A stretch of 64,000 bases of DNA from Muribaculaceae bacterium (GCA_017619355.1 JAFZSO010000012.1:1-64000); one strand, 5' to 3'; positions 8,057 through 17,688 are shown, counted from the first letter of the stretch. Notes: generated from the sequence alone by a model not told the origin. Numbers and translations are program-made.

Positions 8057-9301
8057 TCAGCTGAGTTTGTGGATGATAAGACCCGAACGGAGTTTGGGCT
8101 CGAACCAGGTTGCCTTGGGAGGCATGATGTTGCCGGTGTCGGCAATGGTGATGATCTGACGCATGGTGACGGGATAGAGTGCCAGAGCCATCTTCATCTC
8201 GCCTGAATCTACACGGTTCTTGAGCTCGCCAAGTCCACGGATGCCACCAACGAAGTCGATGCGCTTGTCGGTGCGGAGGTCAACGATGCCCAGGATGTCG
8301 CGCAAGATGTAGTCGGACGAAATCTTCACATCGAGCACACCGATGGGGTCGTTGTCGTCGTAAGTGCCTTCCTTGGCAGTGAGCGAATACCACTTGCCGC
8401 CCAAATAGAGCGAGAAGTTGTGCAGTGCGGCAGGACGATACTCTTCGGTGCCTTTCTCCTCGATGTCGAAGTGCTCGGCCACCTTGTCAAGGAACTGCTG
8501 CTCTGTGAGGCCGTTGAGGTCTTTCACCACACGGTTATAGTCCATCACCTTGAGGTGTGACTCGGGGAAGCACACTGCCAACAGGTAGTTATACTCCTCG
8601 GTGCCATCGTGGTTGGGGTCGGCCTGGGCCTTCTCCTCACCCACATGTGCAGCAGCGGCTGTGCGGTGGTGACCGTCGGCAATGTACAGGTAAGGAATAG
8701 CATCGAAGGCAGCCGTAATGGTGTCGACGGTTTCCTTGTCGTTGATGCACCACAGGGTGTGACCTATGCCGTCTTCAGAAACGAAGTCGTATTCAGGCTC
8801 GGTCGTTTTCACACGGTCAATGATACCTTCGAGCACAGGATTCTCGGGGAACGAGAGGAATACGGGCTCGATGTTAGCATTGTTGACTCGGATGTGCTGC
8901 ATGCGGTCAGTTTCCTTCTCACGGCGAGTGAGCTCATGCTTCTTGATGTTGCCGTTGATGTAGTCCCACACACTTGCACCCACCACAAAGCCATATTGTG
9001 TGCGGCCGTCCATAGTCTGGGCATAAATATAATAGTTGTCTTCCTTGTCCTGCACGAGCCAGCCTTTCTCCTGGAACTTGGTGAAGTTCTCGACGGCCTT
9101 GTCATAGACTCTAGGGTCACTTTCTTCGATGGGGAAATCGAAGTCAATCTCAGGTTTGATGATGTGATAGAGCGACATCTCGTTGTCACCTGCCTCTTGG
9201 CGGGCCTCTTCAGACGAAAGAACGTCGTAAGGTTTCGATGCTACTTTCTCCACAAATTGCTTAGGAGGACGAACGCCTTTAAATGGTTTTACTTTTGCCA
9301 T
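8057..9301 (-). CDS. DUF1015 family protein
   Basis: The 414-residue protein matches the DUF1015 family across its length: the N-terminal 'KPFKGVRPP' and 'KPYDVLS' segments, and the conserved ADGHHRTAAA motif in the middle (around residue 205). No biochemical function is firmly established for the family as far as the sequence can tell; it is widespread in anaerobes and often sits beside serine biosynthesis genes. Here it follows purA by 29 bases on the same strand and is closed by a strong terminator, so it is probably the last gene of the fur-purA unit. Soluble, no signal peptide. Confidence 0.85.
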   Translation of the reverse strand: MAKVKPFKGVRPPKQFVEKVASKPYDVLSSEEARQEAGDNEMSLYHIIKPEIDFDFPIEESDPRVYDKAVENFTKFQEKGWLVQDKEDNYYIYAQTMDGRTQYGFVVGASVWDYINGNIKKHELTRREKETDRMQHIRVNNANIEPVFLSFPENPVLEGIIDRVKTTEPEYDFVSEDGIGHTLWCINDKETVDTITAAFDAIPYLYIADGHHRTAAAAHVGEEKAQADPNHDGTEEYNYLLAVCFPESHLKVMDYNRVVKDLNGLTEQQFLDKVAEHFDIEEKGTEEYRPAALHNFSLYLGGKWYSLTAKEGTYDDNDPIGVLDVKISSDYILRDILGIVDLRTDKRIDFVGGIRGLGELKNRVDSGEMKMALALYPVTMRQIITIADTGNIMPPKATWFEPKLRSGLIIHKLS

Positions 9302-9330
9302 GATAATTAGTAATTTAGTTGTTAAATAAT

Positions 9331-10611
9331 TTATGATTGTTGTGTTTTGTTGCGGAAGATGGTCTGCTGCCGGTCAGGGCCGATAGACACAATGGTGATG
9401 GGCACGCCAAGGTGCTGCTCAAGGAAATGGATGTAATCGAGAAACTCCTTGGGGAACTGGCTCTCGTCGGTCATGTGCGAGAGGTCGGTGTTCCAGCCTT
9501 TCATCTCGGTATAAATGGGTTTCACATCATGACTGATGGAGAACGGGAAATCATGCGTAACGACTCCGTTCACCTCATAGGCATCGCAAGCCTTCACCAC
9601 AGGGAAGGCATCGAGGACATCACTCTTCATCATAATGAGCTGCGTGACGCCATTGAGCATGATGGTATAGCGCAATGCAACAAGGTCGATCCAGCCACAA
9701 CGGCGTTCACGGCCAGTCACGGCCCCATATTCGTGCCCAATGCGACGAATGGTGTTGCCCGTTTCGTCAAAGAGCTCGGTGGGGAACGGTCCGCTACCCA
9801 CACGGGTGCAGTAGGCCTTGAAGATGCCATAGACTTCGCCGATGCGCGATGGAGCCAGACCCAGTCCGGTACAAGCGCCAGCACACACGGTGTTTGACGA
9901 AGTGACAAAAGGATAGGAACCGAAATCGATGTCGAGCAGAGAGCCCTGAGCACCCTCGCCCAGCACCCGCTTTCCGTCACGCAAGGCATTGTTGACGTAG
10001 AACTCGCTGTCGATGAGTTCGAATTGCTTAAGGTACTGAATGCCCTCGAACCACTTCGGCTCAAGTTCCAGGTCGGTTACTTCCATGCCACATGCTTTAA
10101 GAAGGGTGAGATGCCGTTTTTTTGCAATGGCATATTTGGTCTCGAAATCTTTCTGGATATCCCCCACTCTGATCCCGTCACGACTGATCTTGTCGGTATA
10201 GGTGGGACCTATGCCCTTGCCAGTCGTGCCTATCTTGGTGCTGCCCTTGAGTTGTTCATAGGCCTTGTCGAGCAAGCGATGGGTGGGCAGGATGAGATGT
10301 GCCTTGCGGGAAATCTTGAGCACCCGCTTGAGGTCGACACCATTGCTCTCGAGACTCTGAGCCTCTTCCTGAAACAGGATGGGATCGAGCACCACACCAT
10401 TGCCTATGATGTTGATTTGATTGTCTTGAAAAATGCCTGAGGGAATAGACCTGAGGACGAAGTGCTTGCCTTCGAATTCCAAGGTGTGCCCGGCATTGGG
10501 GCCACCCTGAAAGCGAGCCACCATGTCGTAGCGCGGCGTGAGCACATCGACAATCTTGCCCTTGCCTTCGTCGCCCCACTGGAGACCTAATAGAATATCA
10601 GCTTTCATCAT
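9331..10611 (-). CDS. purA: Adenylosuccinate synthase
   Basis: PurA joins IMP and aspartate using GTP to give adenylosuccinate, the first committed step to AMP. The 426-residue length is normal. Visible signatures are GDEGKGKIVD near the N-terminus (GTP loop and catalytic Asp), GGPNAGHT (catalytic His), the GTTGKGIGPTYTDK loop, and GRERRCGWIDL. Two tandem ATG codons (10611 and 10608) could start translation; the second gives the usual MKADILLGLQWG. It lies 15 bases after the Fur-type gene on the same strand, so the two are almost certainly co-transcribed. Confidence 0.97.
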   Translation of the reverse strand: MMKADILLGLQWGDEGKGKIVDVLTPRYDMVARFQGGPNAGHTLEFEGKHFVLRSIPSGIFQDNQINIIGNGVVLDPILFQEEAQSLESNGVDLKRVLKISRKAHLILPTHRLLDKAYEQLKGSTKIGTTGKGIGPTYTDKISRDGIRVGDIQKDFETKYAIAKKRHLTLLKACGMEVTDLELEPKWFEGIQYLKQFELIDSEFYVNNALRDGKRVLGEGAQGSLLDIDFGSYPFVTSSNTVCAGACTGLGLAPSRIGEVYGIFKAYCTRVGSGPFPTELFDETGNTIRRIGHEYGAVTGRERRCGWIDLVALRYTIMLNGVTQLIMMKSDVLDAFPVVKACDAYEVNGVVTHDFPFSISHDVKPIYTEMKGWNTDLSHMTDESQFPKEFLDYIHFLEQHLGVPITIVSIGPDRQQTIFRNKTQQS

Positions 10612-10626
10612 GAAATCAAAAAGTAT

Positions 10627-11115
10627 TTATTTGTTTTGTTTCTTAGTCTTGTTATTAACGTCTTTCTTTTTAAGTTTTCGTGCACAGCTGTTGCACACGC
10701 CATACACACACATGGAGAAGTGCGACGTGTGAAACGCATTATAGGTGCGAGCATTCATGAAAGCCGACAGCTCAAAGTCCTTTACTTCCTTGAACTTGCC
10801 ACAGCTGGTGCAGATGAGATAGGTGTAGCTCACATTGGTTATGCGCTCATACTTCATTTGCACGCCATCGAGGAACAGTTTGCGCAGGATACCAGCCTTG
10901 ATGAGCAGTTCCACAGTATTATATACGGTGGCGCGGCTCACATGGTAGGATTCCCTCTCGAGCTCATCATAGAGTTGCTCGATGGTGAACGTGTGCGGCA
11001 GGAGAAGAATCTTGTCGAGAATAGAAAATCGTTCCGGAGTCTTTCTGTAAGAGCCGGATTCAAGGAAACTGGTGAACTTTTTTAATATCGCAGTATTACT
11101 AAATTGTTCAGTCAT
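10627..11115 (-). CDS. Fur-family metalloregulator
   Basis: The 162-residue protein has the Fur layout: an N-terminal winged helix (residues of about 10-85, with YRKTPERFSILDKIL and HVSRATVYNTVELL as recognition helix) followed by a dimerisation and metal domain. Structural zinc is likely held by the CTSCG and CNSC pairs. Unlike classical Fur, the His-rich metal motif is modest, and a Lys-rich tail ends the protein (KKKDVNNKTKKQNK). Which metal or peroxide signal it senses is not readable. It is the first gene of a unit with purA, under a near-perfect promoter, so purA may be part of its regulon or simply share the transcript. Confidence 0.85.
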   Translation of the reverse strand: MTEQFSNTAILKKFTSFLESGSYRKTPERFSILDKILLLPHTFTIEQLYDELERESYHVSRATVYNTVELLIKAGILRKLFLDGVQMKYERITNVSYTYLICTSCGKFKEVKDFELSAFMNARTYNAFHTSHFSMCVYGVCNSCARKLKKKDVNNKTKKQNK

Positions 11116-11134
11116 CGGTTTTCAAGTAGTGATA

Positions 11135-11165
11135 CAAAGTTAGCACCTTTCGGCAAGAAACTCAA
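11135..11165 (-). promoter_or_regulatory. Promoter of the fur-purA operon
   Basis: Minus-strand TTG (11165-11163), 20-base spacer, TAACTTTG (11142-11135): an exact match to the Bacteroidota consensus. The gene starts 20 bases past the -7 box at 11115, giving a very short untranslated leader. Confidence 0.75.
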
Positions 11166-11194
11166 ATTTTCAGGGCATTATTTCACAAATAAAA

Positions 11195-11232
11195 AGAAAA
11201 GACCAGGTTAAGCGGTTGCTTTCCTGGCCTTT
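11195..11232 (-). terminator. Terminator after the sugar nucleotidyltransferase gene
   Basis: On the minus strand, GGCCAGG (11229-11223) pairs with CCTGGTC (11207-11201; one G-T pair), and is followed by TTTTCTTTTT (11200-11191). It separates the trxA-galK-nucleotidyltransferase group from the fur promoter. Confidence 0.7.
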
Positions 11233-11254
11233 ATGTGATAATGAGCGGTTAGTG

Positions 11255-12163
11255 TCAGAACAGCGATTCGGGATAAGTGCCGTCGGCGTGAAGCTCGGCA
11301 AACTTAGCCACAACGCCCTCGCGATCCTCGCTATATGTCACACCAAACCATTTAGACTCGGTAGTGAGCACTTTTACCTTAGCTTCGCCACTGACAATGA
11401 GTTCGTTCACCAGCGTAGGAATGAAGAATTCGGCCTTGGGCTTATCGATGTTTTCCTGAAGGAACTTGACAAAGAACTCTTCACTGAACTTGAAATAGTC
11501 GGGGGTGAAGCCCCAGAAGTTCATCGACACGGGCGTGTCGGCGGGCAGAATGATTTCGTTGTCGTTCTCATCCACAAACGAGATATCGTGATTCTCGTTA
11601 TAACCAATCTTGGTGCGCTCCACAATGGTAGAGAGGAAACCGTCGACGGTTTCACACACGCCTCTCGACACAGTACCGCTCTCACTCATGGTGTTACCAA
11701 CCTTGAAGCCCACCATTGAATAGGCTCCGGTGGAATTCTCGTCAAGCGACATGAGTTCCTTAGCCATGACCTCGAAGCTGTTGCGGCCATAGAAGTCATC
11801 GCTGTTGATGATGGCAAAGGGTTCGTTGATGACGTTTTTGCCCATGAGCAGTGCGTGATTGGTTCCCCAGGGTTTGACGCGCTCGGGCGGACAAGTAAAG
11901 CCTTCGGGCAAGTCGTTGACCGACTGGAAAACCACCTCGGTGGGAATGTGGTTCTCATATTTAGAGAGGATCTTAGCTCTGAACTCGTCCTCAAAATCTT
12001 TGCGGATAACGAATACCACCTTGCCGAAACCGCTTTTGATGGCATCGTAGATAGAATAGTCCATAATGGTCTCGCCATGAGGGCCAAGTCCGTCGAGCTG
12101 TTTCAAGCCTCCGTAACGGCTACCCATGCCGGCAGCGAGAACAAAAAGAGTGGGTTTAGTCAT
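11255..12163 (-). CDS. Sugar nucleotidyltransferase (NTP-transferase fold)
   Basis: The 302-residue protein begins LFVLAAGMGSRYGGLKQLD, the nucleotide-binding signature of the UTP/dTTP sugar-1-phosphate transferases. Further matches are IINSDDFYG (metal-binding Asp pair near residue 120) and a VSMNFWGF segment. It follows galK by 45 bases on the same strand, which suggests a partner in galactose metabolism, for instance making a UDP-sugar from the sugar-1-phosphate product. The exact sugar and nucleotide are not determinable. The protein is slightly longer than the glucose-1-phosphate thymidylyltransferases and lacks a C-terminal beta-helix. Confidence 0.8.
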   Translation of the reverse strand: MTKPTLFVLAAGMGSRYGGLKQLDGLGPHGETIMDYSIYDAIKSGFGKVVFVIRKDFEDEFRAKILSKYENHIPTEVVFQSVNDLPEGFTCPPERVKPWGTNHALLMGKNVINEPFAIINSDDFYGRNSFEVMAKELMSLDENSTGAYSMVGFKVGNTMSESGTVSRGVCETVDGFLSTIVERTKIGYNENHDISFVDENDNEIILPADTPVSMNFWGFTPDYFKFSEEFFVKFLQENIDKPKAEFFIPTLVNELIVSGEAKVKVLTTESKWFGVTYSEDREGVVAKFAELHADGTYPESLF

Positions 12164-12208
12164 ATTTCTATTAAATAAAAATGTTTAAATGTAGTATTAA
12201 TGAATGGA

Positions 12209-13342
12209 TCAGTCGCAACGCCGTGCGCCATCGCTGATGACGACATCGATGATAATGGGTTCGTGACCGTACTTCTCGTTGAAGCGCTCTTTTGCCACCT
12301 GAATGAAGTGATCGTAAAGTTCATCTTTGACCAGGTTGATGGTGCAACCGCCAAAGCCGCCGCCCATGATACGCGAACCGGTCACACCACATTCCTTAGC
12401 AATGTCGTTGAGGAAGTCGAGTTCCTCACAACTCACCTCGTACTGCTGCGACAGGCCATGGTGTGTCTCATACATGAGACGACCCACGGTCTCATAGTCA
12501 CTACGTTGCAAGGCATCGCACACGTCGAGCACGCGCTGCTTCTCGCCAATGACATACTCGGCACGTTTGTAATCTTCCTCGCTCACGAGATCTTTCTTTT
12601 CATTGAGCATGTCAATGGTGGCATCACGCAGTGTTTCCACACCCAGCGTTGCGGCCACACGCTCGCACGACTGGCGGCGCTTGTTGTAGGGCGAATCCAC
12701 GAGTTCGTGTTTCACCTTTGAGTTGACCAGCACCAACTTGTAGCCCTGAGGGTCGAAGGGGAAATACTCATACTCAAGTGAGCGGCAGTCGAGACGCATG
12801 AGACAATTCTTCTTGCCGAAGACTGATGCAAACTGGTCCATGATGCCGCAGTTCACGCCACAGTAGTTGTGCTCGGTGCTCTGCCCTATCTTAGCAAGTT
12901 CAAATTTGTCAATCTTGTTCTCATTGAACAAATCGTTCAGCGCATAAGCAAAGCACGACTCAAGAGCGGCCGATGACGACAGGCCTGCGCCCAGAGGCAC
13001 ATTACCGGCAAAGACGGTGTCAAAGCCATTGACGGTGAAACCACGCTTGATGATCTCACGGCAAACACCAAAAATATAGCGGGCCCACTGTTCGGCTGGA
13101 GCATCTTCCTCACGCAGCCCGAACTCAGTGTACTGTTGCAGGTCGGCCGAGAAGACGCGCACTTTGTCGGTCCCGTTCACGTTAATGGCTGCCATAATGC
13201 ATTTGTCGATGGCACCAGGAAACACAAAGCCGCCATTATAGTCGGTGTGTTCGCCAATGAGGTTGATGCGACCTGATGAGGCGTAGAAGACGGGGGTAGT
13301 AGCAAACCGCTGATGGAACAGTTGCGAAATAAGATCTTTCAT
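12209..13342 (-). CDS. galK: Galactokinase
   Basis: GalK phosphorylates alpha-D-galactose with ATP in the Leloir pathway. The 377-residue protein shows all three GHMP-kinase motifs: GRINLIGEHTDYNGG near residue 25 (galactose signature), PLGAGLSSSAALES near 115-125 (ATP loop), and IMGGGFGGC near 340. It is located 27 bases after trxA and 45 bases before a sugar nucleotidyltransferase on the same strand. The UDP-galactose epimerase needed to finish the pathway is present elsewhere in the window (36644-37678), but no galactose-1-phosphate uridylyltransferase (GalT) is seen, so the neighbour may substitute for it. Confidence 0.96.
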   Translation of the reverse strand: MKDLISQLFHQRFATTPVFYASSGRINLIGEHTDYNGGFVFPGAIDKCIMAAINVNGTDKVRVFSADLQQYTEFGLREEDAPAEQWARYIFGVCREIIKRGFTVNGFDTVFAGNVPLGAGLSSSAALESCFAYALNDLFNENKIDKFELAKIGQSTEHNYCGVNCGIMDQFASVFGKKNCLMRLDCRSLEYEYFPFDPQGYKLVLVNSKVKHELVDSPYNKRRQSCERVAATLGVETLRDATIDMLNEKKDLVSEEDYKRAEYVIGEKQRVLDVCDALQRSDYETVGRLMYETHHGLSQQYEVSCEELDFLNDIAKECGVTGSRIMGGGFGGCTINLVKDELYDHFIQVAKERFNEKYGHEPIIIDVVISDGARRCD

Positions 13343-13369
13343 ATACTATAAAAAATGAAATTGAAAAAA

Positions 13370-13684
13370 TTAAAGCAATTTGTCGACCATCTGAACCAGG
13401 TTTTCTTTAGATGTGGAGCCAACACTGCGGTCATAGAGTTTACCATCTTTGAAGAAAAGGATGGTGGGAATGTTGCGGATGTTGTACTCGGCGAGGAAGT
13501 CGGCACCTTCATCAACATTGTATTTGCCAATGAGGACTTTACCGTCATATTCCTGAGCCAGTTCATCGACAATGGGAGCGATGTGTTTGCAGGGTCCGCA
13601 CCATGGAGCCCAGAAGTCAATCACAACAGGTTTCCCTGATTCAATCTCTTGATAAGCGTTAGAGTCGTCAAAAGTAAAAGCCAT
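13370..13684 (-). CDS. trxA: Thioredoxin
   Basis: The 104-residue cytoplasmic protein has the classical thioredoxin fold length and the active site FWAPWCGPCKHI (Cys29 and Cys32), with the conserved cis-Pro segment RNIPTILFF later on. It reduces protein disulfides with electrons from thioredoxin reductase, which is not in the window. It sits between dnaE (95 bases upstream) and galK. A -7-type box (TATCTTTG, 13733-13726) upstream suggests its own promoter. A second, lipid-anchored thioredoxin-like protein is encoded at 43409-43840. Confidence 0.95.
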   Translation of the reverse strand: MAFTFDDSNAYQEIESGKPVVIDFWAPWCGPCKHIAPIVDELAQEYDGKVLIGKYNVDEGADFLAEYNIRNIPTILFFKDGKLYDRSVGSTSKENLVQMVDKLL

Positions 13685-13725
13685 ATTAGTAAGTATTGGT
13701 TAAATGTTTTAGAAAATTTTTCTTG

Positions 13726-13733
13726 CAAAGATA
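13726..13733 (-). promoter_or_regulatory. -7 box upstream of trxA
   Basis: TATCTTTG on the minus strand, 42 bases before the trxA start. The nearest TTG (13759-13757) gives a 23-base spacer, a little long, so the promoter call is moderate. Confidence 0.4.
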
Positions 13734-13778
13734 ATATAAAAAATCATCAAAACGAACAACTTTGAACTGAAAAAATCA

Positions 13779-16700
13779 CTAAAAGTTCACCTCATAGTTC
13801 AATTCCATCTCATCGAGCAGTTCAATGAGTTGCTTGTAGAGGGGAATTGTGAATTTAGACTGAAGGTCGACATAGTTGTTCTGTTCATCGTTGATGACCC
13901 TGAAATAGAGAGAGCAGTTGTTGGCCTTGGCCTTCTTACCTACCAGATCCTTGAGCATATTGACCTGATGGAGTTGGTGTTCGTGCAGGGTGATGCGAAT
14001 GCGGTCGACAAGTTTGCCTTGCACCTCTTTGAGCGGAGTGATGCTCACAATGTCGAAGTTAACCATGTCGTTGAAACGGTTTTTGGAGAACTTGCCTGTG
14101 ACCATAAGAGGAGTGCCAGGCACACCATAATTCCTGTAACTGAAGAAGTTGTTTCGGAACAGTGTGATGTCGTAACTGCCAGAGTAATCTTCGATAGTGA
14201 TTTTTCCGAACTGGTCACCACGCTTGGTGAGGCGTTCCTCATAGTTGGTGACGATACCGCCAAATGAGAACTCCTTGTCGAGTTCAGAGGTTTTGGTCTT
14301 CAGTTCATCGAGGCTCACATCGCAGCCAAATTTGATTTCGATATAGAATGGGTCGAGCGGATGAGCCGACAGATACATGCCCACCAACTCACGCTCACGG
14401 CGCAGGCGTTCCATGTCGGGCCATTTCTCGGCTTTGGGAATAGCCGGTTTCTCGACGAGCGTGTCCATGATATCGCCAAAGAGCGAATTAGTTTGCTGCA
14501 CCTTGTCGTTCTGGTAGCTCTGGCCATAGCGAACTATGATTTCGCTGAAGGTCTCATCACGGTTGTTGGTTTCGAAGAACACTTCGCGTGAAATCTCTTC
14601 GAAACAGTCGAATGCACCTGCCAGGGCAAACGACTCGATAGCCTTGCGGTTGCACGAAGAGAGGTTCACACGCTCCACAAAGTCGTAGATGCTCTTGAAG
14701 GGGCCGTTCTGGTTACGCTCGTTGATAATGGCATCGACAGCATTGGTGCCAACGCCCTTGATGCCGCCCAGCCCGAAGCGAATGTCGCCCTGCTTATTGG
14801 CACTGAACGACTTGAAACTCTCGTTGATGTCGGGGCCTTTCACCTTGATGCCCATAGAGCGGCACTCGTCCATGAATTTAGACAGTTTCTCCACATCGTT
14901 CAGGTTGCGACTCAACACGGCGGCCATGTACTCCGACGGGTAGTTGGCTTTGAGATAAGCGGTCTGATAGGCCACCCAGCTGTAACAGGTGGCGTGGCTC
15001 TTGTTGAAGGCGTAGGATGCAAACTTCTTCCAGTCTTCCCAAATCTTGCTGAGCACCTCCTTTTTGTGGCCGTTCTTCTCGCCACCTTCATAGAAGAGAC
15101 CTTCGAGATGGTTCATCTTCTCGATTTGTTTCTTGCCCATGGCCTTGCGCAGCGTGTCGCTCTGACCTCGTGTGAAACCTGCCAACTGACGCGACAGAAG
15201 CATGACCTGCTCCTGATAGACGGTGATGCCATAGGTGTCCTTGAGATACTGCTCCATGCAGGGAATGTCATACTGGATGGGGGTCTGGCCATGTTTGCGC
15301 GAGATGAACTGCGGAATGTAGTCCATAGGACCAGGACGATAGAGGGCATTCATTGCAATAAGGTCTTCGAAGGTGCTGGGCTGCAACTCGATGAGATACT
15401 TCTGCATGCCTGGCGACTCAAATTGGAAGGTACCGGTTGTTCGACCCTCGCAATATAGTTTATATGTTGCAGGGTCATCAATAGGTATCTTTTCTATATC
15501 GATATCGATGTTTTTGGTTGCCTTGATGTTTTCTACAGCCTCTTTGATAATCGACAGGGTCTTGAGGCCCAGGAAGTCCATCTTGATGAGGCCTGTCGAC
15601 TCGATGGTGCTGCCCTCATATTGAGTGACGATGAGTTTGGAGCCGTCCTTGTCGGTAGCTGTGCTCACGGGCACCCATTCGGTGATGGGGTCGCGACCTA
15701 TGATGACGCCGCAGGCATGCACGCCTGTGTTACGCACATTGCCCTCGAGCTTCTCGGCAAAGCGAATTGTCTCTCCTACTCGTGGATCTTCGTTACCGAG
15801 TTCTTTGGCAAAGTCGGGAAATGCCTCAAGGCAGTTCTTGATGCTGATTTTCATTTTTTTGCCGTTCTTCTCGGGCATATCGTTAGGTCTTGACGGGATG
15901 AACTTGGCAAGACGGTTACTCTCGGCAATGGAAAGGTCTTCGACACGGGCCACATCCTTGATGGCCATCTTGGCTGCCATGGTACCATAGGTGATAATGT
16001 GGGCCACCTTATCGGCACCATATTTCTCTGTCACATATTTCAAAATGGCGGCGCGTCCGTCATCGTCAAAGTCCACATCGATATCGGGGAGCGATATACG
16101 GTCAGGGTTGAGGAAGCGCTCAAACAGCAGGTCATACTTGATAGGGTCGATTTTCGTGATGCCCAAGCAGTAGGCCACTGCTGAACCTGCAGCCGAACCA
16201 CGACCAGGCCCCACCGTGACGCCCAGTGAGGGAGCCACGCCAATGTAGTCTTGCACAATCAGGAAGTAGCCCGGGAAACCCATCTTCTTGATGGTTTCCA
16301 ACTCAAAATCGAGTCGCTCACGGTGCTCATCGTCCATATCGGGCCACACTTTTTTGGCACCTTCATAGACCAGATAGCGCAAGTAATCGTCCTCGTTATC
16401 AAAGCCGTCGGGCAACGGGAAGTCGGGCAAAATGGGGTCATGGTCAATGCTGTAGAACTCCACCTTGTCGAGAATCTCGTTGGTGTTCTGCAACGCTTCT
16501 GGAATGTCGGCAAAGACCTCGTTCATCTCAGCCTGAGTCTTGAACCACTCTTGCTTGGAATAGGCCAGGTTGGACTGTTCGGTAATTTTCTTACCGGTAT
16601 TGACGCAAATCAGTCGCTCATGTGCATCTGCATCATCCTCGTTGGTAAAGTGTGAATCGTTGCTGCAAATGAGTTTGATGCCCTCTTCCTGGGCAATCTT

Positions 16701-17417
16701 GATGAGTTCGGCATTCACTTCCTGCTGTTTGGGGAAGGTTTCGTGATTAGCGTTAGGAACGGTGGCCTTGTGGCGCTGAAGTTCCAGATAGTAGTCATCG
16801 CCATACACTCGATGGTACCACCGAACCGCTTCACGAGCACCGGTCAGGTCGCCACGCATGATGAGCTGCGGCACCTCACCACCCAGGCAGGCCGAGCAGC
16901 AGATGATGCCCTCGCTGTGAGCCTCAAGTTCCTTCTTGTCGGTGCGTGGGTGCATATAGAAGCCCTCGGTCCAGGCCTTCGATACAATCTTGATGAGGTT
17001 GTGATAGCCTGTCTCGTTCTTGGCAAGCAGAATGAGGTGTCGGCCATAGTCGCGACGGTCAACATTCTCATGCATATCTTTTTCGGCCACATAGGCCTCA
17101 CAACCAAAGATGGGTTTGAAACGCGAGGCTTCGACCTGCGCAATCTCTTTTTCGAGCGATTGGCGGGTGGCCTCATCGGCATCTTCCCCGAGTCCCTTAA
17201 GTTGCTTTTTTAAATCTTTAATCTTACTATTCTTGTCGCCGTTAACTTTCAGCGTATAGTCGTAGAACTCCTTGATGCCAAACATGTTGCCATGGTCGGT
17301 GAGTGCCATGCCACGCATGCCATCGGCAATGGCCTTGTCGACAAGGCTCTTGATGGGAGCCTGCCCGTCGAGGATGGAGAACTGCGAGTGAACGTGCAGA
17401 TGAGTGAATGGAATCAT
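13779..17417 (-). CDS. dnaE: DNA polymerase III alpha subunit
   Basis: This is the replicative polymerase catalytic subunit, 1212 residues, close to the usual DnaE length. Domains in order: a PHP domain (residues 1 to about 280, with HLHVHSQFSILDG and ALTDHGNMFG), the polymerase palm and fingers (about 290-840, with the acidic catalytic cluster PDIDVDFDDDGR near 444-455 and GPGRGSAAGS just before it), a tandem helix-hairpin-helix region (about 850-960, FGLGGIKGVG), an OB fold near 1040-1120 (FGGIVTNYEERLTKRGDQFG), and a C-terminal tail. It lacks the N-terminal exonuclease and OB layout of PolC. Two smaller genes lie upstream with a terminator between. Confidence 0.98.
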   Translation of the reverse strand: MIPFTHLHVHSQFSILDGQAPIKSLVDKAIADGMRGMALTDHGNMFGIKEFYDYTLKVNGDKNSKIKDLKKQLKGLGEDADEATRQSLEKEIAQVEASRFKPIFGCEAYVAEKDMHENVDRRDYGRHLILLAKNETGYHNLIKIVSKAWTEGFYMHPRTDKKELEAHSEGIICCSACLGGEVPQLIMRGDLTGAREAVRWYHRVYGDDYYLELQRHKATVPNANHETFPKQQEVNAELIKIAQEEGIKLICSNDSHFTNEDDADAHERLICVNTGKKITEQSNLAYSKQEWFKTQAEMNEVFADIPEALQNTNEILDKVEFYSIDHDPILPDFPLPDGFDNEDDYLRYLVYEGAKKVWPDMDDEHRERLDFELETIKKMGFPGYFLIVQDYIGVAPSLGVTVGPGRGSAAGSAVAYCLGITKIDPIKYDLLFERFLNPDRISLPDIDVDFDDDGRAAILKYVTEKYGADKVAHIITYGTMAAKMAIKDVARVEDLSIAESNRLAKFIPSRPNDMPEKNGKKMKISIKNCLEAFPDFAKELGNEDPRVGETIRFAEKLEGNVRNTGVHACGVIIGRDPITEWVPVSTATDKDGSKLIVTQYEGSTIESTGLIKMDFLGLKTLSIIKEAVENIKATKNIDIDIEKIPIDDPATYKLYCEGRTTGTFQFESPGMQKYLIELQPSTFEDLIAMNALYRPGPMDYIPQFISRKHGQTPIQYDIPCMEQYLKDTYGITVYQEQVMLLSRQLAGFTRGQSDTLRKAMGKKQIEKMNHLEGLFYEGGEKNGHKKEVLSKIWEDWKKFASYAFNKSHATCYSWVAYQTAYLKANYPSEYMAAVLSRNLNDVEKLSKFMDECRSMGIKVKGPDINESFKSFSANKQGDIRFGLGGIKGVGTNAVDAIINERNQNGPFKSIYDFVERVNLSSCNRKAIESFALAGAFDCFEEISREVFFETNNRDETFSEIIVRYGQSYQNDKVQQTNSLFGDIMDTLVEKPAIPKAEKWPDMERLRRERELVGMYLSAHPLDPFYIEIKFGCDVSLDELKTKTSELDKEFSFGGIVTNYEERLTKRGDQFGKITIEDYSGSYDITLFRNNFFSYRNYGVPGTPLMVTGKFSKNRFNDMVNFDIVSITPLKEVQGKLVDRIRITLHEHQLHQVNMLKDLVGKKAKANNCSLYFRVINDEQNNYVDLQSKFTIPLYKQLIELLDEMELNYEVNF

Positions 17418-17534
17418 ATATAGAAATAATGTGTGGTTTTGGGTTAATGAATGAGAGTGTAAAATTACAATTAATATCCATCATAAACCGATTTTTTAAG
17501 CGGAAGTTATTAACAACCCCACATTTTTTCCCAA

Positions 17535-17562
17535 AAAAATAATCCCACAATTCTGTGGGATT
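17535..17562 (-). terminator. Terminator between the small protein gene and dnaE
   Basis: A perfect nine-base stem AATCCCACA/TGTGGGATT (17541-17549 and 17554-17562) with a four-base loop; on the minus strand it is followed by ATTTTTTT (17540-17533). It ends the transcript of the small gene at 17689-17898 before dnaE begins. Confidence 0.7.
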
Positions 17563-17688
17563 ACAATAATGCAATACGACTCAATTTACCTAATACCCAA
17601 TTGGCTTTCAGACCACATTGGGTTAAAGCCTTTAGTTATTCATACACATCCCTGAAAGGGTGACGAGGCAAAAGTAATACGATACAGC

